Part shown: positions 17,325-25,824 of the stretch, piece by piece | How positions within the stretch are numbered: the stretch's first letter is position 1 | Layout of the letters: every line of letters begins with the position of its first letter | Source: Klebsiella huaxiensis | GTDB lineage: Bacteria > Pseudomonadota > Gammaproteobacteria > Enterobacterales > Enterobacteriaceae | Direction of reading: 5' to 3' | Assembly: GCF_003261575.2 (NCBI RefSeq) | Contig: NZ_CP036175.1 | Span: 3,038,001 to 3,102,000, forward strand | Length of the DNA stretch: 64,000 nt | The notes under the pieces: generated by a model | Databases searched by the model: none | What the model was told of the DNA's origin: nothing | The model's input: only the letters and a program-made list of their open reading frames with translations | Program-made: the position numbers and the translations under genes

Positions 17325-17494
17325 TTTTCTAAACAAACGCTGGACAGTAAGATCGTAAGCATGTTAGTAATTTAATCAAGCAGGAGAACGGATTTAAATT
17401 AAACAGAATTTAAAGCCTTCCCAATAAGCTAAAAAAATTTAATTGATAATGGTTTGGATTACTGAACGGTTATCAAAAGGGTAAGTGAATCGAA

Positions 17495-17530
17495 AGCCCT
17501 CAGAGACGAAAGTCTCTGAGGGCTTTTTTT
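17495..17530 (+). terminator. Leader terminator (putative antitermination target)
   Basis: Perfect 13-bp stem AGCCCTCAGAGAC / GTCTCTGAGGGCT with a GAAA tetraloop, followed by an unbroken run of seven T. A textbook intrinsic terminator. It lies between the leader and the first gene of the operon, so the operon needs a way to read through it; a GlpP-type antiterminator is encoded as the second gene. Confidence 0.85.
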
Positions 17531-17554
17531 GTTTTTCTATCTCAGGAGTAAAAA

Positions 17555-18343
17555 ATGTCTAAAGAACGTCGTCTCTCTCGCATTTTCGCAAAAGATGGTA
17601 AATCAGTCACTCTGGCACTGGATGGCTACTATTTTTCAACCAAAACAAATGGTATTGATAATACAATAAACCAGCTCCCTACCCTGGTGGAGAGTGGTTT
17701 GGATTGTGCGCTGGTTACTTATGGCATGCTCAAAAATTTCCGCGAGGTTTTCAATTGCGTTCCCGTTGTATTACGCGTCGATAGCACGGTGAGTATTTTT
17801 GATAATACCGTTCCCGATACGACTCCGGTTTTTTCCATCGAAGATGCACTGAAAGTCGGTGCCGAAGGCGTGGTTTGCATGACCTTCCCCGGTGCATTCA
17901 ATGAAGAGAAAACGCACATTATGGCGATGCAGCTGGCGCAGGCCGCTGACCGCTGGAACGTACCGCTGATCGTTGAATCTCTACCGTACGGCTACCCCGT
18001 CACCAGCGATGACTCCAACAACCCGGCCATTATCGCCGCCTCGGCGCGCATCGCTGTTGAGCTTGGCGCTGATGTTATCAAAACGCGCTTCACTGGTACT
18101 GCGGATGACCGACTGATTGTTGAAGCAAGCGGCGTGCCGGTACTGGCGCTCGGTGGACCAAAAACCGGTATTGATGGTTACTTCAAGTTTGTCGAGCACT
18201 GCATGCAGGTTGGCGCAAAAGGCGTAGCTGTGGGCCGTAATATTACTCAGGACCCGCAGCCCGCAAAAGTAGTAGCAGGTCTGAATGCCATTATCCATGA
18301 AAATGCCACAGCGGAAGATGCATACAGCCTCTACATGGCTTAA
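17555..18343 (+). CDS. DeoC/LsrF/FbaB-family class I aldolase
   Basis: 262-residue TIM-barrel aldolase of the DhnA/LsrF group. ALDGYYFS start (about 21-28), GAEGVVCMTFPG, and the Schiff-base Lys176 in GADVIKTRFTG, then PVLALGGPKTG and GVAVGRNI phosphate-binding loops near the C terminus. CTCAGGAG precedes the ATG. It presumably cleaves a phosphorylated keto-sugar made by the FGGY kinase and the dehydrogenases of the same operon into triose phosphate and a second fragment. Relation to LsrF suggests thiolase-like chemistry is an alternative. Confidence 0.9.
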   Translation: MSKERRLSRIFAKDGKSVTLALDGYYFSTKTNGIDNTINQLPTLVESGLDCALVTYGMLKNFREVFNCVPVVLRVDSTVSIFDNTVPDTTPVFSIEDALKVGAEGVVCMTFPGAFNEEKTHIMAMQLAQAADRWNVPLIVESLPYGYPVTSDDSNNPAIIAASARIAVELGADVIKTRFTGTADDRLIVEASGVPVLALGGPKTGIDGYFKFVEHCMQVGAKGVAVGRNITQDPQPAKVVAGLNAIIHENATAEDAYSLYMA

Positions 18344-18359
18344 TCACACGGATACTAAT

Positions 18360-18911
18360 ATGTTTTTAAATAACACCATCATACCTTCAGTCAGAAAATA
18401 CAGACATTTTGAACAGGCGTTAGCCTGCCCTTCAGAATATGTACTGTTATCAGAAGCGAATATCGGAAATTTGCAATCTCTGATTGGCAAATGCCATCAA
18501 AGTGGCAAGAAAGTCCTTATTCACCTGGAGTTGCTGGGGGGTTTTAAGCCAGACCAGTCGGGGATCAGTTTGTTAAAAAATTACTACAAGGTTGATGGTG
18601 TTATTTCGTCCAATCTCTCGGCCCTACGATTTGCCAAAAAAGAGGGATTGTTAACAATCTTTCGGGTGTTGCTTATCGATTCGCGTTCGCTGGACCAGTC
18701 CATCGATATTGTTAAACATAACCCGCCGGATGCCATTGAGATCTTACCTGCTGAATATGCCTGCCAGTGTCTGGAATTGATTAGCCGAAATTTAAAAGGC
18801 TTTGATGTGATGTTCATCGCCGGAGGCTTTGTTAAGCGGAAATACCTTGTCGATAAAATATTCCATGCCGGATTTAAGGGTATCACCACCAGCGAACCCG
18901 GATTATGGTAA
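18360..18911 (+). CDS. GlpP-family antiterminator
   Basis: 183 residues matching GlpP along the whole length: IIPSVRKYRHFEQAL start, KKVLIHLELLGGF (about 50-62), VDGVISSNLSALRFAKKEGLLTI, PDAIEILPAEY and the C-terminal FIAGGFVKRKYL...GITTSEPGLW, a degenerate TIM-barrel fold. In Bacillus subtilis GlpP binds glycerol-3-phosphate and the glpD leader RNA and prevents termination. Here a leader terminator sits before the gene upstream. The start at 18360 has only a weak ribosome site, 17 bases after the aldolase stop. The effector here may be another sugar phosphate. GlpP-like proteins are uncommon in enterics. Confidence 0.9.
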   Translation: MFLNNTIIPSVRKYRHFEQALACPSEYVLLSEANIGNLQSLIGKCHQSGKKVLIHLELLGGFKPDQSGISLLKNYYKVDGVISSNLSALRFAKKEGLLTIFRVLLIDSRSLDQSIDIVKHNPPDAIEILPAEYACQCLELISRNLKGFDVMFIAGGFVKRKYLVDKIFHAGFKGITTSEPGLW

Positions 18912-18931
18912 CTAATAAGGAGTTCACGCAA

Positions 18932-20470
18932 ATGAACCAACAATATGTCATGGGTATTGATAATGGCGGCACCGTGACCAAAGCGGCTATTTATGACCGC
19001 CGCGGTAACGTGGTGGCCATCGCCTCAAAATCAACGCAAATGCTAACGCCAAAGGAATTTCATACCGAGCGCGATATCAACGAACTGTGGGCGGCAAACG
19101 TTGAAGTGATTAAAAAAGCTATTGCCCAGTCCGGTATCGACGCCAGCCAGATTACAGGCGTGGCGGTGACCGGCCACGGCAACGGGCTGTATATGGTGGA
19201 CGAAACCGGTACGCCGGTACGTAACGGGATTATTTCCACCGACAGCCGGGCGAAAGCGTACGTTGACAAGTGGTACCATGAACCAACGTTCTTGACCGAT
19301 ATATTGCCAAAAACCATGCAGTCAATCTGGGCCGGGCAGCCCGTTGCCCTTCTCGCCTGGCTAAAAGAGCACGAGCCTGAAACGCTGAGTAAGGCGCACT
19401 ACATTTTTATGGTCAAGGATCTGATTCGTTTTTATCTGACTGGTGACGCCTTCCTCGAACTCACCGATATCTCAGGCACCAACCTGATCAACGTCCGCGA
19501 CCGTGATTATGATTCATCGCTGCTGGCCTGGTGGGGGCTCGCCGAGCTTCGCGACAAACTCCCGCCGATTAAGCTTTCCACAGATTGCTGCGGCTATATT
19601 ACCGACGAAGTGGCCCGATTAACTGGGTTATGCGCGGGAACGCCGGTCTCCGGCGGCGTCTTTGATATCTCAGCTTCATCCGTCGCTTCCGGTATCAATA
19701 CTCTGGATAAGCTGGCGATCATCACCGGGACCTGGAGCATCAACGAATACGTGACCGACCATCCCGTTATCGATAAAGATCTGTTTATGACCTCTATCTA
19801 CCCGATTGAGGGCAAATGGTTAATCACCGAGGCCAGCCCGACTTCCGCCAGCAATCTTGAGTGGTTTATCAATAACTTTATGGAAGGTGACCGCACAACC
19901 GCTGCGGCGCAGGGATCATCGGTCTATGAGCTGTGCAATGAACTGGTCTCTACAACCACCGCCGATGAAAGCCACTTGCTGTTCTTCCCGTTTGTATTTG
20001 GATCCAACACCATCCCGGATGCTTCAGCGGGTTTTATCGGACTCAATAGTTTCCATAAAAAGGCGCATTTCCTGCGCGCAATCTACGAAGGCGTCGCGTT
20101 CAGTCATCTTTATCACACCGAGCGTTTACGCAATATCAACCCAAATTTAAGCCGCACCATTCGCATTGCGGGCGGCGTCACCAACTCCCCGGTCTGGCTA
20201 CAGGTCTTTGCCGACATTTTCCAGTCCACTCTGGAGATTGTTGACGTTAAAGAGCACGGCACGCTAGGCACCGCAATGACCGCAGCAGTGATGGTTGGCT
20301 GGTTTGATGATGTCTTTGCCGCCTCAAACGAGATGGTTCACGTTTCGCGAACCGTCACCCCTAATCCGGACAACAACAAGGTCTATCAGGATAAGTATCA
20401 GCTCTACAAAAACCTGTTATCGGAAATGCAGTCTCCGTGGAAAAGCTGCAGCAACTACATCACGCATTGA
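18932..20470 (+). CDS. FGGY-family carbohydrate kinase (LyxK/XylB-like)
   Basis: 512 residues with both FGGY domains. N-terminal ATPase phosphate-1 motif MGIDNGGTVTKAAIYDRRG, GVAVTGHGNGLY, and the C-terminal GAL-type motifs IRIAGGVTNSPVWLQVFADI and GTLGTAMTAA. The residue pattern (GLYMVDETG, SILSTDSRA-like, EASPTSASNLEWF) is closest to L-xylulokinase LyxK. AAGGAG gives the ATG at 18932 good spacing; the earlier in-frame codon at 18905 lies in the GlpP gene. It should phosphorylate a ketose or polyol; its product could be the inducer sensed by the GlpP-type protein. Confidence 0.92.
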   Translation: MNQQYVMGIDNGGTVTKAAIYDRRGNVVAIASKSTQMLTPKEFHTERDINELWAANVEVIKKAIAQSGIDASQITGVAVTGHGNGLYMVDETGTPVRNGIISTDSRAKAYVDKWYHEPTFLTDILPKTMQSIWAGQPVALLAWLKEHEPETLSKAHYIFMVKDLIRFYLTGDAFLELTDISGTNLINVRDRDYDSSLLAWWGLAELRDKLPPIKLSTDCCGYITDEVARLTGLCAGTPVSGGVFDISASSVASGINTLDKLAIITGTWSINEYVTDHPVIDKDLFMTSIYPIEGKWLITEASPTSASNLEWFINNFMEGDRTTAAAQGSSVYELCNELVSTTTADESHLLFFPFVFGSNTIPDASAGFIGLNSFHKKAHFLRAIYEGVAFSHLYHTERLRNINPNLSRTIRIAGGVTNSPVWLQVFADIFQSTLEIVDVKEHGTLGTAMTAAVMVGWFDDVFAASNEMVHVSRTVTPNPDNNKVYQDKYQLYKNLLSEMQSPWKSCSNYITH

Positions 20471-20481
20471 GTGAGGAAAGT

Positions 20482-21243
20482 ATGGATCTGAATTTACACC
20501 ATCGCACGGCTATCGTTACCGGCGGCGCAACGGGCCTGGGCAAAGAGTTTGTCCTCTCGCTGGCCAAAGAGGGAGTCAACATCTGCTTCACGTATATGCG
20601 TGATGAAGAGTGCCCGGAACAGTTGGTCGAAACGGTGAAAAGCATCTCCAACGTCGAGATTATTGCGGTTAAAACCGATCTTTCCGCTGAGCAAAGCCGG
20701 GAGAATCTGTTCGCCACCTGCATTGAGGAGTTGGGTAATGCCGATATTCTGGTGAACAACGCCGGGATCTGGCTGAGTGGCTATGTCACCGAAATCACTC
20801 CGCAGGACTGGGACAAGGTGATGAATGTCAATCTGAAGGCGGTCTTCCACTTAAGCCAGCTGTTTGTGAATCACTGTCTGAGTAAAGATCAGGCGGGCAG
20901 CATTCTGAACATTACTTCGCAGGCGGCCTTCCACGGCTCAACCACCGGTCATGCCCATTATGCGGCCAGTAAAGCGGGCCTGGTGGCCTTTTCTATCTCG
21001 CTGGCGCGTGAAGTGGCAAAACAAAAAATCAATGTTAACAACATCGCCGTCGGCATCATGGATACCGCGATGATCCGTAAAAACATTGAACAAAATCCTG
21101 ACTATTACGTCAGCCGTATTCCGGTGGGCCGGGTGGCCCAACCGCAGGAAATTGCCGACATTGGGGTCTTCATGGTTTCTCCTAAAACCAGCTATATGAC
21201 GGGAGCAACTCTGGATGTCACCGGCGGTATGTTGATGCGTTAA
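20482..21243 (+). CDS. Short-chain dehydrogenase/reductase
   Basis: 253 residues, classical SDR. TGGATGLG cofactor loop (about 13-20), LVNNAGIW, Ser in NITSQAAF, and the catalytic HYAASKAG (Tyr and Lys), with a C-terminal TGATLDVTGG. GAGGAAAG fixes the start at 20482. Likely oxidises or reduces a hydroxyl of the polyol or sugar handled by the operon. Cytoplasmic. Confidence 0.92.
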   Translation: MDLNLHHRTAIVTGGATGLGKEFVLSLAKEGVNICFTYMRDEECPEQLVETVKSISNVEIIAVKTDLSAEQSRENLFATCIEELGNADILVNNAGIWLSGYVTEITPQDWDKVMNVNLKAVFHLSQLFVNHCLSKDQAGSILNITSQAAFHGSTTGHAHYAASKAGLVAFSISLAREVAKQKINVNNIAVGIMDTAMIRKNIEQNPDYYVSRIPVGRVAQPQEIADIGVFMVSPKTSYMTGATLDVTGGMLMR

Positions 21244-21259
21244 TTTATGGAGAATCATT

Positions 21260-22255
21260 ATGAAATGTCTGGCAATTGCCGATCTTTTTATCAATACAGC
21301 GATGATGGACGCTGGTCTGAAAGCGCTTAAAGATAAAGGTATCGAGGTGGAAGTTCGCGAATGGTCGCATGCATCAATCGAAAAGCTACAGGAGGACAAT
21401 TTACAAGTTGAGCAACAAGGTGCTGAAGCGGTGGCATTGCCCGCCGCCCTGCTCCAGGGGGCAGAGGACGTTGAGATCCTGATAACTCAGTTCGCCCCGG
21501 TTAATGCAGCAGTTTTCGACAAACTGCCAAAGCTCAAGTATGTGGGCGTGCTGCGCGGCGGAATTGAAAACGTCAACCAGGCAGTGGCGAATACGCGCGG
21601 AATTGAGGTCATGAACACGCCGGGGCGCAACGCCCGCAGCGTGGCGGAGTTTACCGTCGGCATGATCCTGGCGGAAATGCGCAATATCGCCCGTTCACAC
21701 GACGCGCTGCGCGATAAATTCTGGCGCAAAGACAGCCCTAACCACCAGGCCATTCCTGAACTGGGCGGTAAAGTGGTCGGTCTGGTTGGGCTGGGGCACA
21801 TCGCCCAACTGGTCGCCGGGTTCCTGCGCGGTTTCGGCAGCGAGATTATCTTTTACGACAAATACGTCTCCGGGCACGATTGCTATGAAAAGGTGGATTC
21901 GCTGGACGAACTGGTTCAGCGGGCGGATGTCGTGTCGCTACACGCCCGCATGACGCCGGAAACCGAAAACCTGATCAACGCCCATCATTTTGAGCTAATG
22001 AAACCGAGCGCCATTATTGTCAACACAGCACGCTCTGGGTTAATCAACGAACAGGATCTGATTGCCGCACTTCAGGCAGGAAAAATTATGGGCGCGGCAT
22101 TGGATACTTTTGATGATGAACCTTTGCCGGACGCTAGCGCGTTTTATACGTTGAATAACGTCACGATAACGCCGCATATTGCCGGTAGCACGATTGACGC
22201 ATTCAGCAATTCGCCAAAGTTATTTTCTGAGATCTTATTAAAGAAACTCGGCTAA
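21260..22255 (+). CDS. D-isomer-specific 2-hydroxyacid dehydrogenase family protein
   Basis: 331 residues. NAD-binding domain (about 130-290) with GLVGLGHIAQLVAGFLRGFG, and the catalytic triad regions NTARSGLI (Arg), TFDDEPLP (Glu) and TPHIAGST (His), all intact. N-terminal catalytic lobe about 1-110. GGAG lies 9 bases before the ATG. Family members interconvert 2-keto acids and D-2-hydroxyacids with NAD(P)H; in this operon the substrate is probably a sugar-derived acid. Confidence 0.92.
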   Translation: MKCLAIADLFINTAMMDAGLKALKDKGIEVEVREWSHASIEKLQEDNLQVEQQGAEAVALPAALLQGAEDVEILITQFAPVNAAVFDKLPKLKYVGVLRGGIENVNQAVANTRGIEVMNTPGRNARSVAEFTVGMILAEMRNIARSHDALRDKFWRKDSPNHQAIPELGGKVVGLVGLGHIAQLVAGFLRGFGSEIIFYDKYVSGHDCYEKVDSLDELVQRADVVSLHARMTPETENLINAHHFELMKPSAIIVNTARSGLINEQDLIAALQAGKIMGAALDTFDDEPLPDASAFYTLNNVTITPHIAGSTIDAFSNSPKLFSEILLKKLG

Positions 22256-22291
22256 GTATTAAAAGAACCGATTAAGATTTTTATACGGCCC

Positions 22292-22319
22292 ATTGGGCAC
22301 GGGTTCGCTCGTGCCCAAT
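22292..22319 (+). other. Hairpin before the EIIC gene
   Basis: Perfect 10-bp stem ATTGGGCACG / CGTGCCCAAT with an 8-base loop and no T run. It separates the dehydrogenase and transporter cistrons and may affect mRNA stability or partial termination. Confidence 0.5.
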
Positions 22320-22344
22320 TCAGCCGCCTGTTTAAGGAATCATT

Positions 22345-23607
22345 ATGGATATTATCAACAGCATTATTAGTCTGGGGGCATCAGTAATGATGCCAGTAAT
22401 ATTCTTTATAATCGCACTTTGTTTTGGGGTAAAAGTCGGCACCGCATTTAAAGCCGGGATGCTTGTGGGGATCGGCTTTGAAGGGGTTGGTCTGGTGATT
22501 GGTCTGCTGTTAACCAACATCGGCCCGGCCTCGCAGGCGATGGTAGAGCGCGTCGGCCTGCAGCTAACGGTGGTGGATACTGGCTGGCCGACCGCTTCGA
22601 CCATCGGTTGGGGTTCGCCGCTGATGCTGCCGGTGGTAGTCGGTTTTATCGTTATCAATATCGCCATGCTGCTGCTCAAACTCACCAAAACGGTCAATAT
22701 CGATATATTCAACTACTGGATTTTCCTGATTATGGGATCGGTAGTGTATGCCGGAACCGGTAACTACTGGCTCTCAGTCGGTATTACTTTCGGTATATTT
22801 GTCTTAACCCTGCTGGCTGCAGATTTAACCGCGCCATATTTACAAAAAAACTATAATCTTAAAGGGATTTCTTTTCCCCATCTTACCTGTATAACCTATG
22901 TCCCGTTTGGTATTGCCTGTAACTATATTATTGATAAGATCCCGCTGATCAATAAAATTAATTTCGACCCGGAGAGCATTAATAAGAAATTCGGCGTCTT
23001 TGGTGAACCACTGACCCTGGGCTTCGTGCTGGGACTGCTGCTGGCCTTCCTTGCTGGATACGATGTTTCAGCTGCGGTGTCGCTGGCGATTAAAGTTTCA
23101 GCCGCTATGCTGCTGCTACCAAAAATGATCGAAATTTTAGTTCAGGGTTTACTGATCGTTCGCGATGCCGCTGAAGCTAAGCTGAAGGCTAAGTTCCCTA
23201 ACCGCGATTTCTATATCGGGATGGATACCGCGCTGCTCATAGGCGAGCCTTCGGTGCTGGCGACCGGGCTGCTGTTGATCCCAATGGCGGTAGTGCTGTC
23301 AATTATCCTGCCGGGCAACCGCGTGCTGCCGTTTGTCGACCTGGCCTCGCTGATGTTCCTGCTGGCAATGGTTACGCCGTTCTGTAAACGCAATATGTTC
23401 CGCATGTTTATTACCGGTACGTTGGTGATAACCTGCATTTTGTACGTCGGGACGGATATTTCGAAAGAGTACACCCAGGCAGCGGTCAACTCTAATATTC
23501 CGGTGCCGGAAGGGATGTCCGAAATCACTAATATCGTTGGAGGCGCAACCACCCCGGTTGGCTGGCTGGCGGTGAAGTTCGGTGAGTTTTTCAGTACTGC
23601 GCCTTAA
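22345..23607 (+). CDS. PTS galactitol-type EIIC (GatC-like)
   Basis: 420 residues with about 9-11 membrane segments, the GatC/PTS-EIIC type seen in galactitol systems. GIGFEGVGLVIGLL, GWPTASTIGWGSPLM and the late DTALLIGEPSVLATGLLLIP motifs belong to that family. AAGGAATC precedes the ATG. No EIIA or EIIB gene is present in the operon or anywhere else in the window, so it must borrow them or act as a facilitator feeding the FGGY kinase. Last gene before a terminator at 23626. Confidence 0.92.
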   Translation: MDIINSIISLGASVMMPVIFFIIALCFGVKVGTAFKAGMLVGIGFEGVGLVIGLLLTNIGPASQAMVERVGLQLTVVDTGWPTASTIGWGSPLMLPVVVGFIVINIAMLLLKLTKTVNIDIFNYWIFLIMGSVVYAGTGNYWLSVGITFGIFVLTLLAADLTAPYLQKNYNLKGISFPHLTCITYVPFGIACNYIIDKIPLINKINFDPESINKKFGVFGEPLTLGFVLGLLLAFLAGYDVSAAVSLAIKVSAAMLLLPKMIEILVQGLLIVRDAAEAKLKAKFPNRDFYIGMDTALLIGEPSVLATGLLLIPMAVVLSIILPGNRVLPFVDLASLMFLLAMVTPFCKRNMFRMFITGTLVITCILYVGTDISKEYTQAAVNSNIPVPEGMSEITNIVGGATTPVGWLAVKFGEFFSTAP

Positions 23608-23625
23608 ATTCCCCTTCTCTCCCTG

Positions 23626-23655
23626 CCCGGCGCTGGAAACGGCGTCGGGTTTTTT
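23626..23655 (+). terminator. Intrinsic terminator of the EIIC operon
   Basis: 8-bp stem (23626-23633 with 23642-23649, one G-U pair) followed by six T. Ends the aldolase-to-EIIC operon. Confidence 0.8.
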
Positions 23656-23672
23656 ATCGACCTGCTTTCCCC

Positions 23673-23709
23673 AAAAAAATGCCTGCCAGGAGGGTTAGCT
23701 GGCAGGCAT
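23673..23709 (-). terminator. Intrinsic terminator of the porin gene
   Basis: 11-bp perfect stem (23679-23689 with 23699-23709); on the minus strand it is followed by a run of T (A at 23673-23679 on the + strand). Twenty bases past the porin stop. Confidence 0.88.
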
Positions 23710-23729
23710 TGTACGATAAAACGCGTGAC

Positions 23730-24815
23730 TTAGAACTGGTAGGTCACGCCCACGGCAACGATGTTGTCGGTGCTGATACCAGCAACATCTTTGGTGAACG
23801 TGCTGTCATCCAGCAGGTTGATTTTATAGTCCACGTAGGTAGACATGTTTTTATTGAAGTAGTAAGTCGCGCCTACATCAATGTATTCAACCAGATCCTG
23901 GTCGCCGTAGCGGCCCAGATCTTTACCTTTTGATTTCAGGTAGGCGATGGATGGACGCAGACCAAAATCGAACTGATACTGGGCAACCACTTCAAAGTTT
24001 TGCGCGGTATTAGCAATATAGTTGCTACCAAACTTGGTCATATTGTGGGTTTCAGCATAGGTCGTCGCCAGGTAGATGTTGTTGGCGTCATACTTCAGGC
24101 CGGCAGCCCAAACTTCTGCTTTTTCACCACGAGCATAGAGGCTCGGGTTATTACGACCCGCGCTCACCTGAGCATCGGTACGGTCGGAAGCCGCATAGGC
24201 CGCACCTACGCTAAATCCTTCGTACTCATAGGAAGAGGACATACCCCAACCATCACCGTGTTGTTTAGCCAGAGAGCGGTCGCCTTCTTCCTTACCCTGG
24301 TACTGTACGGCAAAGTTCAGGCCATCCACCAGGCCAAAGAACCCGTTGTTACGGTAGGTAGCCACGCCGGTAGTACGCGCGGTTGCGAAGACGTCGGTCT
24401 GCGTCCAGGTGTCACCACCGAACTCAGGCAGCATATCGGTCCAGCCGCCGATGTCATACGCGACGCCGTAGTTACGACCATAGTCCAGAGAACCATACTC
24501 GCCAAACTTCAGGCCCGCGAACGCGAGACGCGTTTTGTCTCCGGAATTGTCACCTTCAACGTTATTGGCGCTGAAGTTATATTCCCACTGGCCGTAACCG
24601 GTCAGTTGATCGGTGATTTGCGTTTCACCTTTAAAGCCCAGACGCGCGTAGGTCTGGTCGCCATCTTCACCTTTATCGCTAGAGAAATAATGCAGGCCGG
24701 TCACTTTCCCGTAGAGGTCGAGTTTGTTTCCGTCCTTGTTATACACTTCAGCTGCGTGCAAAGTTCCTGCAGCAAGAAGTGTAGAGACGGCCACTGTTAG
24801 TAATTTTAATTTCAT
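23730..24815 (-). CDS. General porin, OmpC/OmpF/OmpN family
   Basis: 361 residues. Signal peptide of 21 residues (MKLKLLTVAVSTLLAAGTLHA) then the mature start AEVYNKDGNKLDLYGKV, a 16-strand outer-membrane beta barrel. The constriction loop L3 carries the conserved LPEFGGD, and the protein ends with the sorting signal VTYQF. Sequence between strands resembles OmpN/OmpK37-type minor porins more than the major OmpC, but I cannot fix the paralogue. It has its own promoter region and terminator, so it is monocistronic. Confidence 0.93.
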   Translation of the reverse strand: MKLKLLTVAVSTLLAAGTLHAAEVYNKDGNKLDLYGKVTGLHYFSSDKGEDGDQTYARLGFKGETQITDQLTGYGQWEYNFSANNVEGDNSGDKTRLAFAGLKFGEYGSLDYGRNYGVAYDIGGWTDMLPEFGGDTWTQTDVFATARTTGVATYRNNGFFGLVDGLNFAVQYQGKEEGDRSLAKQHGDGWGMSSSYEYEGFSVGAAYAASDRTDAQVSAGRNNPSLYARGEKAEVWAAGLKYDANNIYLATTYAETHNMTKFGSNYIANTAQNFEVVAQYQFDFGLRPSIAYLKSKGKDLGRYGDQDLVEYIDVGATYYFNKNMSTYVDYKINLLDDSTFTKDVAGISTDNIVAVGVTYQF

Positions 24816-25385
24816 ATTATTTCGTCCCTAACTATTATTTATTAAAAAATATCAAATCTCAGATGCCTTCTGAGCGGAACCATTATGCGATAATTCTCAA
24901 GATGACTTGAAATGAAAAGTTCCTTGTTTTTATACCAAAAACTGTAATTGTGACGGAGGCGGTGGTTGTTAATTGACGCACGTCAATTAATCGTATTACC
25001 AAAATGCAATTATTCTGAATCGGAATCATTTCAACCTGCAAAAGCAGAATATTCAACCAGAATACAGATATTCACATAAGTAAATTCTAACGATAAGATA
25101 AATTAAACATTCAATTTTGTTAAATTGGAATTAAATCAATACGTTATGATTTAAACTTTGACTTAGAAAAATCCTACATATAAACGATTCAATTCGCCAT
25201 GTTAGTTTTCAAACGGTATATTAGGATTTTTCTACCCTGATTTGATTTCGTCTGATTTTTATTGCCTGTTTTATTTTTGGTTTTTTACAAAACATCAAAA
25301 AAATATACCGTCGCTGTTTAATGTTTGTTTAGTATTTCTGTGAAAGAGACGTCAGTGACAGTATTTTTAAGGGATGGCTTGAGTA
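24816..25385. other. Long AT-rich porin upstream region
   Basis: 570 bases between the divergent porin gene (-) and the methyltransferase relic (+). Very AT-rich, as in other porin promoters that bind OmpR and H-NS. It holds the 22-bp palindrome at 24969-24990. No ORF is supported. An antisense or trans-acting small RNA could be present, as near other enteric porins, but I cannot identify one. Confidence 0.4.
24969..24990. promoter_or_regulatory. Perfect 22-bp inverted repeat upstream of the porin
   Basis: TTAATTGACG-CA-CGTCAATTAA, two 10-bp arms with a 2-bp spacer, 154 bp upstream of the porin start. The core TTGAC-N4-GTCAA has the geometry of CRP/FNR-superfamily sites but with C/G where FNR has T/A. 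Candidate operator; regulator unknown. Confidence 0.55.
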
Positions 25386-25704
25386 ATGAATAAATTTAGT
25401 CCAGAAAATTATCCGGGAGATTATCTTAATCAGAATATAATGGGGACGAGTGTGCTGAGACTGGTAGAGGAACTCAGTCGTTCCCTGGAACTTTGGCCAG
25501 GCATGCGTATTCTCGCTCAGGGTTGTGGTACGGGGATGTCATCAATGTATCTGGCAACCGAATTTGGCGTCGAAGTTGTGGCAGCGGATTTGTGGGTTAA
25601 CGCTGATGATAATGCCCGTCGCTTCGCGTCCGCTGGCATGGAGAGATGAAGAGACGGGCAAGCAGTTGCGTTTTATTCAAATGATCGGTCATGTTATTAA
25701 ATAA
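25386..25704 (+). pseudogene. SAM-dependent methyltransferase relic
   Basis: The open frame 25386-25649 gives 87 residues with an N-terminal class I methyltransferase domain: MRILAQGCGTGMSSMYLATE (the SAM loop, with the usual D of DLGCGTG replaced) and VVAADLW. It stops abruptly. A second frame, shifted by one, reads DEETGKQLRFIQMIGHVIK then TAA at 25702-25704, which looks like the C-terminal helix of the same kind of protein. About 150 central codons seem to be lost. The pattern is the same as in the dienelactone hydrolase relic at 6433. Confidence 0.65.
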
Positions 25705-25734
25705 ATAACCAACACATATTGGGTAGGTCTTTCT

Positions 25735-25818
25735 GCCGGGTAACGGCTAACGCCTTATCCGGCCTACAACACCACAATATCAACATATTATGCGGTAGTC
25801 GTAGGTCCGGACAGGCGC
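25735..25818. repeat. REP-type elements
   Basis: A palindromic unit at 25735-25763 (GCCGGGTAA with TTATCCGGC) followed by CCTACAA, the REP tail, and a second partial unit with TAGGTCCGGACAGGCG at 25802-25817. Located between the methyltransferase relic and the end of the MaoC gene. Confidence 0.7.
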
Positions 25819-25824
25819 GCACTT

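Larger units (their letters stand above)
17258..17554 (+). other. Leader region of the GlpP/aldolase operon
   Basis: A 297-base AT-rich gap holding a CRP-like site (17309-17324), several purine-rich stretches, and a strong terminator at 17495-17530 ending only 24 bases before the aldolase start. It appears to be a long untranslated leader. Confidence 0.55.

Noticed and set aside
24000..24800. 266-codon + strand open frame opposite the porin gene
   Set aside because: Antisense shadow of a strongly conserved porin sequence.
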